Source of the DNA: Anisodus tanguticus
Lineage: Eukaryota; Streptophyta; Magnoliopsida; Solanales; Solanaceae
Assembly (NCBI GenBank): GCA_034509755.1
Contig: CM067559.1
Coordinates: 15,234,501-15,298,500, forward strand
Direction of reading: 5' to 3'
Length of the DNA: 64,000 nucleotides
Positions 55,621-64,000 of the stretch are shown here, in pieces. The notes under the pieces are model-generated. The model ran no database searches. It was not told where the DNA came from and saw only the letters and a list, made by a program, of their open reading frames with translations. Numbering within the stretch: position 1 is the stretch's first letter; every line of letters starts with the position of its first letter. The translations under genes were made by a program, and so were the position numbers.

Positions 55621-57690
55621 TAAGATGATTATGAGTTGTACAGATGAAAAGCAGAAGACATCATTGGAAGGTTTAGTAAGTTATGAAGAATTACACATGT
55701 TACAGTGGCTCTTGCTGATTGGAATGATGGAACATGTTATGTATATGCGACCTAAATTGTAATGTCTAGCCTACAATAGATTAGGAATTGTCCAAGGATA
55801 TCGTTAACGAGAATGGATTGCCACAATCGAATCGTCTAAAGAGTGACTATCAGTAAAATTTAAGAAGATCATGTAAAGTGACGTACCAAGAATAGTGAGC
55901 CCAAGCCATATATAAGGATCGAGTTATCCACGGTAGTAGAAGGGGACATAAGTCTCTCGTCCGTACATAAAGGGTCATACCGCATATTATTGAGAATTAC
56001 ACGTATCATGTTAGTAAGCTAAGGTATGTTATTAGTATTGGACTGGTAATGTCTTCGACTTCATTAATGTTACGATTCTAAATAACCTCTGGATAACAAT
56101 AACATGTTAGGGTAAATTGAGGACGAGAACTATGGAACAATCGAAGAATGGTTGTAAGAAGTATGAAAACAGTTAATAAATATTGGATTGAATGGTATGA
56201 TCAAAGATCAAGGCATAAATGTTTTTCATTTAATGAGAAATAGAAGGGAAGATTATGACAAGAAGGATAAATGTGAATAAGATTATAGTTATACAGGTTT
56301 CACAATGGTATGATTACACCAGAACAACATAAGGACCAACGGTAGATGAGGGACAATAGGAACTCTTCGGCCAAAGGTGACGAACCTCTGATGCTCAGGA
56401 AGATAGTATGAGAAGCACTTTGAGATAAGAGACCCCCAAGGCAACTTGAAATGGAAATATAAAGGTAAGACGAATGAGCACTCGGTCGATGGGAGATCTA
56501 ATAATGATAAGACAAGAAAGCTTGCCGTGAATTGGATCTAAACATACGAAGCATCGGTTCCACAACATATGCAGTCATACCTCTCAGAAGTATGTAAACG
56601 GAAGTAACAATGAGTAAAGTTCGAGATTAGCATATAAATAGGTGAAAAAGGGCCAACGATGCCTATGGATACAAGGTAAACATTAAAGATATATGTCAGG
56701 AGATAATGACATTATAATGAAGATAAAATGTCAGGTAAATACAGATGTCTATGAGCATGTTTGAACTGACCAAAAGTTCCACGAGATAGATAAATAATGG
56801 GTTTACAGCTTAACGAGATCAAGGAAATCTTTTTCTAAAGCGCCATTGACATAAAGTCTTAGCAATGAGGCGAGTGAAGGAGTTCAAATCTAAGTATAAC
56901 GACCAGGTTTGGATATAGTAAGCCAACGTCATGTAATGCAAATTCTTCAGAATCGTCCACGTACTGAATGAGGGGATAAGTTAACAAATCATCCTTTAAG
57001 AGATAGTAACGCCAATGATGGGAATCATGAGCAATGTTTGAGATTACGTATGTATACCAGAATATTTTAGAACTAAGAAGAGTACAACAAGTAAGAAAAT
57101 GAGTGAACAAGTGTCAAAAGAAGTAAAGAAATGAAGTTGTTTATAATTATGAGTAGTGAGAAAGTACAAAATGAAAAAAAAAGATTCCTTTCAGACCATG
57201 AATGAGAGTTAACTACGATGATATGTGCACCTCAGATTCGATGACATTGTCCATTAAGTGTTCATGATTGAGATACTACAAATATAAGAGTTTTCAGCAC
57301 ACCAGTTAGTAAACAAAGCTAAGTTGACAATAGAATCATTGACCCCCAAGCGGTTTGACTAATGTGAGAACTAATGAGAGCAGTTGATCTAAGGGAACAC
57401 AACAATTGGCTAAGTGGGAGTGCGATTGGAGGATTCAGATAGTGATAGCCCTATGACTCAAAATACAACAAGGTCATCCTTCATATTGGAAGAAAATGAA
57501 CGTCATGATGAAGATCCCATTTTTAGAGAAGGTCGGGCGAGATATTTAACAAAAGAGAATCACAACCTTCGAGCATAATGGGAGAGGGACCCCATGTGAA
57601 AGGTCTATTTGTGTATTCCTAATATAGCAGGATTATGAGACAAGATTATGACGGAGGTCTATTGCTCATGATATTCCATTCACCATGGAT
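55621..57690. other. Internal gypsy region with no recognisable RT
   Basis: Two kilobases where protease, RT and RNase H would be expected. I find none of the usual motifs (RKKDGSLRMCIDYRQLN, YxDD, YASRQL). The sequence is stop-rich in all frames. It may be replaced or non-coding sequence of a non-autonomous family, or very decayed pol. Confidence 0.5.
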
Positions 57691-58930
57691 CTACTAAGAT
57701 GCATCATGATACCAAAGGTATGTATTGGTGGAACGACATGAAGAGGAACATTGTGGAGTTTGTAGCTCAGTGTCCTAATTATCAGCAAATAAAAGTATAA
57801 CACCAGAAGCCCGACGGTGTGACTCAGAACATTAAGATCCCGATGTGGAAATAGGAAATGACTAATATGGATTTCATTACGGGTTTACCTCGCCTTTATC
57901 ATAAGTTTGATTCTATTTAGGTTGTTTTTGATAGACTGACCAAATCAGCTCATTTCTTAGCAGTCAAAACTACCTACACTGCCGAGGACTACGTGATGTT
58001 GTATGTTAAGGAGATTGTTCGCCTTCATGGTGTGCCTATTTCTATTTTACTTGATCGAGGTGCACAATTCACAGCTAATTTTTGGAGATCATTTCAAAAA
58101 GGTTTGGACACTCAAGTTAATCTTAGCACAACTTTCCACCATCAAATAGACATGCAAGCTGAGCGTATGATTCAAATACTCAAGGACATGCTATGAGCTT
58201 GTGTATTGGACTTTAAGGGAAGTTGGGATGATCATTTACTCCTTATTTAATTTGCGTACAATAACAATTATTATGCTAGCATTAAAATGGATCCATATGA
58301 AACTTTGTATGAATGGAAATGTAGATCTCATATCGGATGGTTTGAAGTAGGAGAATCAGAATTGGGCCTGACCTAGTGCACCAAGCCATAGAGAATGTGA
58401 AGCTTATCCAAGAACGGCTGTTAACCGCTCAGAGTCGTCAAACTTTGTATTCAGATGTGCGATGGCGGGACGTAGAGTTCCAAGTGGATGATGGAGTATT
58501 CTTGAAGATTTCTCCTATGAAGGGAATGAGATTTGGGCAAAACAGAAAGCTCAGTTCAAAGTACATTGGGCCATATCACATAATTTGATGAATCGACCAA
58601 GTAGCTTACGAATTGGACCTGCCTCCTGAGTTAGAATTTGTCATCCAATTTTCCATGTTTCTATAAGGAGAGAATGTGTTGGGGATCCTTCCCGGATTGT
58701 ACCGATTGGTGATATGAAGGTTACTGAGGACTTATCATATGAAGAGGTTTCTAGTGCTATCTTAGATCGTCAAGTCCATAGGTCAAGGACTAAAGAAGTA
58801 GTCTCCGTGAAAGTTCTATGGCAGAATAAAAATATAGAAGAAATGACATGGGAGGCGGAGGAGGATATGAAGCACACATATCTTCACTTATTTAAGATGA
58901 AAACCGATGTTTCGAGTGAAGCATAACCTG
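57691..58930 (+). pseudogene. Gypsy integrase with chromodomain-like tail (broken)
   Basis: Zinc-domain remnants (YWWNDMKRN-like, CPNYQQ) lie near 57725-57790. The core follows: MDFITGLPRLYHKFDSI, LTKSAHFLAVKTTYTAEDYV, SILLDRGAQFTANFWRSFQK and MQAERMIQILKDML, so the three acidic residues can still be located. The C-terminal pieces at 58376-58588 (GQNRKLSSKYIGPYHI) and 58714-58926 (TEDLSYEEVSSAILDRQVHR, VKVLWQNKNIEEMTWEAEED) match the chromodomain-like end. Stops at about 57855, 58196 and others break it. Confidence 0.85.
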
Positions 58931-59117
58931 ACCAAGACCTGACGTATGGAAGCATAAGGTGAGTTCTATTTCATGTTATTATAATTAATGCTTGAGGACC
59001 ATGTGAGGTCTGGCATTATGATGTATGTTATATGGCCCCGTGAAGAGGTGGTTGTGTTTCTGGTTACGTGGAAGGGATTAGACATGTCACCCCAACATTC
59101 AAGGATGAATGTTTATA

Positions 59118-59129
59118 AGGGGGAAAGGA
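59118..59129 (+). promoter_or_regulatory. Polypurine tract of the gypsy in copia C
   Basis: AGGGGGAAAGGA immediately precedes the 3' LTR, the usual primer for plus-strand DNA. Confidence 0.85.
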
Positions 59130-62100
59130 TGTAACACACCGTACATTCGGGCGATGGCTTGAGCAGCTAGACGTATGAAAGTAGACCTGAGCCCCGAAGA
59201 ATTTTGGTTACATTCAAGCATGTAAATAAAGAGCTCATAGTATAAGAAGATGAAGTCCCGAAATAATTAGGGACTTAACAAGTATCACGATGGTGAATAA
59301 AAATAATAGTTGTATGTCCCAAAAGAGGTTATGGACTAGTGCTATATTGCATGATTATGACATTGAGTATATGAAGGTTTTATAAGTCATTAAGATTTAA
59401 GTGAACTGAGATCATGATATTAGTTATATGGATAATTGTTTAATTTTAAATGATAGTTGAAAACAAAAGAACTAATTAAGGACTTAATTAGTAGCAAGGG
59501 GACAAGTGTATTGTGGACATATCCACGTGGCAAAAGAGCAACGCAATAACATTACAATGTATAGGATATTTGGTGGCATATCTTGGATAAGAATGTATTA
59601 TAGATAGGCATTGGATAATGTGGGCTTATAAAGAATGAGTATGATTGAGAACCCACTTTAAGGAGATAATTCTCTTGAACTATATGTGCTGCAACTAACA
59701 ACTTTTCATCGAGAAAATTAGATAAAGTTCTCATGGTATAAAATATGCAGCAACATTTTCCACAATATGAAGCAATAGGTAGCCATCTCTTTTGGGATTA
59801 ATTCATATGCAATAAGTAATAATGGAGCAGCACCATATTTCCTTTTAAGCGGAGTAAAGATTTCTTCGTAGTGAAGTAAGGTGAAAGAAGAGGGTTTCTT
59901 GAAAAATAAGATTGGGGTGCATCACGTGCTGCTTTAGTTGGATTGTGGATACAAAATGGCTAAGGTATGTTAAGGCAAATCATTTCATCTTTTGGCATGT
60001 TCCGTGTAACGAAACGTAAACGTAATATTGTCCCATAAATGATTCTACTCCTAGTAGTTAAGAATATTCATGTTATTCATTCCTGTTGTCAAAGCATGCC
60101 TAAGTATGTTCCTAAATCCCTATTGAGATATATGGAAAAGATGTTAGTATTCATAATGTTAATCGGAAGTGAAGCGACATTACATTACTCAGACAAATTT
60201 ATAGTGTCTTATTTTCATATCATTCATGCATTATAGTCATGTACATACCTTGACCTCAAAGGAGTTATATACTCTACTATATGTATGCATTATATATGTA
60301 TGGGGAATGAAAAAAGGGATATGACGTTATATACGCACACCACCTGCAGTTGGTACAGATATACACGATAATGATTATACGCATAGAGGCCGATATGATA
60401 TGATGGGATGCCAACAGAGGCTTGATGGCGTTGTATACACATATGTATATGAATGACCGCATTTTCATTGTGCATGGCATTTAGGCATATTATGGCCCTC
60501 ATAGACATTCTACACAAATATGATTCTTATGCATATTATAGACCTCAGAGGCATTCAATACAGGTTGGTTGTTTCTTGTCTCATGTTACTTTCAGGTCTC
60601 CATTATGCTATTTTCTTGCATGACATACTCGGTACATCAGTCGTACTGATGTCCCTTTTTTCAGGGGACGTTACGTTTCATGCCCGCAGGCTCAGATAGA
60701 CAGGGCGATGGTCCGTACTAGTAGGTTGCTGGTCCAGTTGATATTTGAGCTTTTGTTTTGTTCCAGAGTTGCAGTCTAGTCGTTGTATGACATTTTGGTT
60801 ATGCGTTGGTGTAACATCCTGTACTTTCTGGCCATGGTTTGCGTCGCTAGGCGTATGTAAATAGACCCGAGCGTTGGAGGATTTTCTGGTCATGTTCATG
60901 AACGCAAAATAAGAGCTTAGTATTTAAAAGGATGTGGTCCTAAAATAATTTAAGGATTTAAAAAAGATATGACAACGATGACTAGTAATAATATTTGGTG
61001 TGTGCCAAAGAGATTATGAACTAGTGCTATATCGCACGATTATGACGTTGAGTATATGAAGGTTTTATAAGTCATTGAGATTTAGGTGAATTGGGATCAA
61101 AAAATTAATTATGTGGACAATTGACTAAATGTTAGTAGTGAAATAAATGAATTAATGAAGAATAATGGATTAGTGGGTGGTAGAAGCATCCACGTAGAAT
61201 CATGACAAATCAAAATTGTGGACATGTGGTGATTGTTTTGGGGATAAGAACACATTAAGTGGGTATTAAATAGGTGGTCCCACGGTCCAAAAGGAGTTGA
61301 TTCTATTTTCTTTGAGATAACACCTTGGACATTAGTCTAAGGAAATATCCAGCAACATACGTTTTGATATCGCAGCCATATGCATTCCAGTTTCGTATAT
61401 GCATAAGCAACATGTTTAATAAATATAGCAGAAACATTTCGATTTGTGGTAAGTAAGGGTGAAGTTTATCTACTCAATTCTTTAGTCGATTCAACAATTC
61501 TAACATCAATTCTATCTAGTTTTTAATGGCTCAGAGATTACTTAGTAGTGAAGTAAAGTGACGGGGAGTTAGAGAGATGGAATTGAAAGTACAACTCATC
61601 GTCTATTACCTTCTACAAGTTCATATCAGCATCTAAGGTATGTTAAGGCAAATTATTTCTTTCTTTTGGCATGTTCCATGTAACGAAACGTAACCGTAAT
61701 ATTGTTTCCTAAATTATTCTACTCTTAGTAGTTAAGAATGTGCATGTTATTGATTCCTATGTTGAAAGCATGCCTAAGTATGTTCCTAAATCCTTATTGA
61801 GGTACATGGGAAAGATGATAATATTCCCAATGTTAGTCGAAGGTTCAAGGATATTGTGTCATCTGATAAGTTCAGAATGTTTTATTGTCATTCATGCATT
61901 TGCATTATATTCATGTATTACCCTAGACCCACACGTGTTATATACACTACTATATGGTATTAATTATATATATGTAGGGGATGGGGAAAAGAGAATGATG
62001 TTATATACGCAATACCACTGCAGCTGGTATAGATATCACAAAAAGGAAGATGCCCAATGAGGCCAATATGATAATGATTATGCCCATAGAGGCCGAAATG

Positions 62101-63036
62101 AAATAATGGCCCTAGAGGATGTTATGGGAAGGAAGATGCCCTTGTGCGGCCAATATTTATATGTATATCACATTTGCATTGTGTATAACATTTAGGCATA
62201 TGAATTAGGGCCCTCAGAGGCATTTAGTGCTGGTCAGCCGTTTCTGTCGGCTGTGGATATTGTCGGTTGTTTCTATCAGCTATCTTTGTCTACTATTTCT
62301 GTTTCAGGTTGTTATGTATCTCTGCTATGTTATTTCTTATGCCTGACATACTCAGTACATCAGTCGTACTGACGTCCCTTTTGTCGGGCGACGCTGCGTT
62401 TCATGCCCGCAGGATCAGGTAGATAGGTGACGGGGCCCTGTCCCATCCTTGTGATATCATGTACTCTTTAGAGACTTGTAGACAGGTGTTCTGTATATAG
62501 TAGTTGTGTATGGCCTTGTCGGCCTTGGTATGTATATATATAAGTTGGGCATTTGGGTTAAGATTTTACATGGCTCTTTTCCCGCTTATTATTGTCATAT
62601 GTCAGTAAAGTGCTGGGTGACGACTCTTGTGGCCCGTGTTTAAATATGATTAGGTGTTGACTGTATGGCTAGCAGTACTCGACAGGGAAGGTCAGGGTGC
62701 CTGTCGTGGCCCTCCAGTTTGGGTCATGACAGTTGGAGTATGGAGGGGCCCTATCCCGACCTCATGTTATTACGTACTCTTTAGAGGCTTGCAGACAGTT
62801 GTCCTGTGTATGGTGGTCGTGTATGGCTTATCGGCTTTGATATATATATATATGTATATAGGTTGAGTCCTTCTGATTACAGGTTTTTACATAGATCTTT
62901 CCCAGTTTACTATTCCCATATGTCAGCAGGGTATCTCATGGCGGCCCTTGGGGACCATGAGAAATTATGGTTATATGCTAAATATATGGTTAGTGGTACT
63001 CGATAAGTAAGGTCCGAGCCAGTTTGGGTTGTGACA
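59130..63036 (+). repeat. 3' LTR of the gypsy in copia C, split by a solo LTR
   Basis: The pieces 59130-60809 and 62732-63036 together match the 5' LTR. At the break the 5' LTR reads ATGCTTTGGGGTATGG; here ATGCGTTGG and GTTGGAGTATGG flank the inserted LTR. Confidence 0.92.
60810..62731 (+). mobile_element. Solo LTR of a related gypsy family
   Basis: 1922 bp, from TGTAACATCCTGTACTTTC to TTTGGGTCATGACA, with a perfect 5-bp duplication GTTGG (60805-60809 and 62732-62736). It shares many blocks with the surrounding LTR (GTATGTTAAGGCAAAT, TACATCAGTCGTACTGACGT) but is clearly a different family. A solo LTR arises by recombination between the two LTRs of a full element. Confidence 0.9.
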
Positions 63037-63153
63037 CTCAAACCCTAGTTAGGGTTCCGCCACTCCCTCCCCTAGCGAAAACCCATTGTTTCGGTTTCTT
63101 CCTTTGCAAAACCATAATTTCTTTTCGATTTTTTCTTTTTCTCTAGGGAAACA

Positions 63154-64000
63154 ATGGCCGACCAACACAAATTCCATCCTGCTCTTGCCGTAAACAACGT
63201 CAAGAACTTTATTCCAGTTATTCTTGAGATGGAAGAAGGGAAATATTCCTCTTGGGCGGAGTTATTCAAAATCCATTGCAGAGCATACCAAGTCATAGAC
63301 GATATTATTCCTCCCCAACATCAACCCGAGGCCATGGAGAAAAACACCGATGTGGCATTATGGTCTCGCTTGGATGCTATAGTCCTTCAATGGATTTATG
63401 ACACTATTTAAAATGATCTTTTGCATACCATTTTTGAACCGGATTCGACGGCGCAATAAGCATGTGAGCTTTTGCAAAATATTTTTCAAGATAACAAAAT
63501 TTTGAGGGCGGTTTATCTAGAAAATCAATTCACCAATATCAAATTGGATGATTTTTCAAACATCTCTGCATATTGTAAAGAGTTGGAAATGTTTGCCGAT
63601 CAACTATCAAATATTGGTGCACCGGTGATGAATCAAATGTTAGTTCTCCAATTGATTGCGAGATTGAATGAACAATATGATGGTGTTTCTACATTCATTC
63701 AACAAAGCAATCTCTTACCACCATTCTATGAGGATCGTTCGAGATTAATTTTTGTAGAAACCCGGAATAAAAATAGGCCACGAAGGCTGAAAATAATACC
63801 GACACTGCTCTTCTTTCCACCAGCAATTATACCGATGATTTTGGCCCTCAAAATTCTGATTCGGACAGTGGTACAAACCGACTTAATAATGGACCAAATT
63901 GGGGTCAAAATCACAACAACAAAGTAAAAAATAATGGTGGAAATGGACGAGGTCAGGGTGGAGGACAGGCCGCCGATGGCAGCAACAACCGCGGCCAGCA
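63154..64000 (+). pseudogene. gag of copia C (broken, continues past the window)
   Basis: The ATG at 63154 opens FHPALAVNNVKNFIPVI, YSSWAELFKIHCRAYQVID and LDAIVLQWIYDTI, the Gag of Ale/Retrofit copia elements. In-frame TAA codons at 63409-63411 and about 63457 interrupt it. The frame continues with LLQNIFQDNKILRAVYLENQ and LVLQLIARLNEQYDGVSTFI. A shift near 63770 moves the Asn/Gly-rich region that precedes the zinc knuckle into another frame. Confidence 0.87.

Larger units (their letters stand above)
53006..63036 (+). mobile_element. Ty3/gypsy retrotransposon (chromovirus type) nested in the copia C leader
   Basis: Bounded by LTRs TGTAACACC...GTGACA with a perfect 5-bp duplication CTCAA (53001-53005 and 63037-63041). 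It contains a primer site, a gag zinc knuckle, integrase and chromodomain-like tail in plus orientation. Its 3' LTR is interrupted by a solo LTR. I cannot recognise RT or RNase H. Confidence 0.92.
52653..64000 (+). mobile_element. Ty1/copia retrotransposon C (Ale/Retrofit type), split by gypsy and cut by the window end
   Basis: A 211-bp LTR (TGTTAGATATTATGG...TTCTTCA) is followed by a tRNA-Met primer site and leader. After the gypsy insertion (53006-63036) come the rest of the leader and gag. Short LTRs and this Gag type are typical of Ale/Retrofit copia elements. The pol region and 3' LTR lie beyond the window. Confidence 0.85.

Noticed and set aside
1..64000. CRISPR arrays, operons or bacterial-type systems
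   Set aside because: No regularly spaced short repeats are present, and genes have plant introns and plant retroelements.

Overview
The window is nuclear DNA of a flowering plant, most likely a member of the nightshade family (Solanaceae). The supporting signs are one plastid-type pyruvate dehydrogenase E1-alpha exon, one spliced rhomboid gene with GT-AG borders, RTE-type LINE and TS-SINE-like 3' tails ending in (TTG)n, plant Ty1/copia and Ty3/gypsy elements primed by initiator tRNA-Met, hAT elements with 8-bp target duplications, and remnants of an endogenous pararetrovirus of the kind known from Nicotiana and Solanum. The family assignment is inference from repeat content.

Genes are few. 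At 106-383 (+) lies the last exon of plastidial PDH-E1 alpha. At 17462-19747 (+) lies a complete two-exon rhomboid-like gene (RBL14 type). At 20723-21190 (-) is a frameshifted terminal exon of a kelch-repeat protein. A few short unidentified ORFs or candidate exons (about 25.2-25.7 kb, 47.15-47.22 kb and 50.95 kb, all minus) cannot be named.

Everything else is mobile DNA, largely nested. (1) A 114-bp retroposed tail with a 16-bp target duplication (847-960), then a GGATCC-rich hAT MITE (1264-2071). (2) A copia element (2297-16389, +) split inside gag by a 9-kb gypsy element on the minus strand (3347-12398). (3) An RTE LINE fragment just upstream of the rhomboid gene, two MITEs in the rhomboid intron, and a near full-length but dead RTE LINE (21600-24655) that carries the same 3' tail found alone at three other sites. 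(4) A long imperfect inverted repeat (26147-28734) made of L1 3' ends plus flank, with another L1 fragment inside its left arm. (5) A BED-zinc-finger hAT element (28734-32239) lying exactly between the inverted repeat and a pararetrovirus remnant (32240-35930) whose two halves face each other. (6) L1 and tail fragments (36.1-37.7 kb). (7) A comparatively young copia element on the minus strand (38080-46981). (8) A hAT element with transposase remains (47529-49878), a hAT MITE (50084-50834), a SINE and a copia-type LTR. (9) A copia element of Ale/Retrofit type (52653 to beyond the window end), split by a gypsy element (53006-63036) whose own 3' LTR is split by a solo LTR of a related family (60810-62731).

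No operon-like organisation exists. Relationships are those of insertion order: several hosts and guests can be ranked in age from their target-site duplications. No mobile-element gene looks intact; the best preserved is the gag-integrase part of the copia at 38-47 kb. I see no clear new cellular system. The most unusual items are the face-to-face pararetrovirus halves, the long inverted repeat abutting a hAT terminus, the RTE/SINE tail series, and a short LTR block shared by two otherwise divergent gypsy families.
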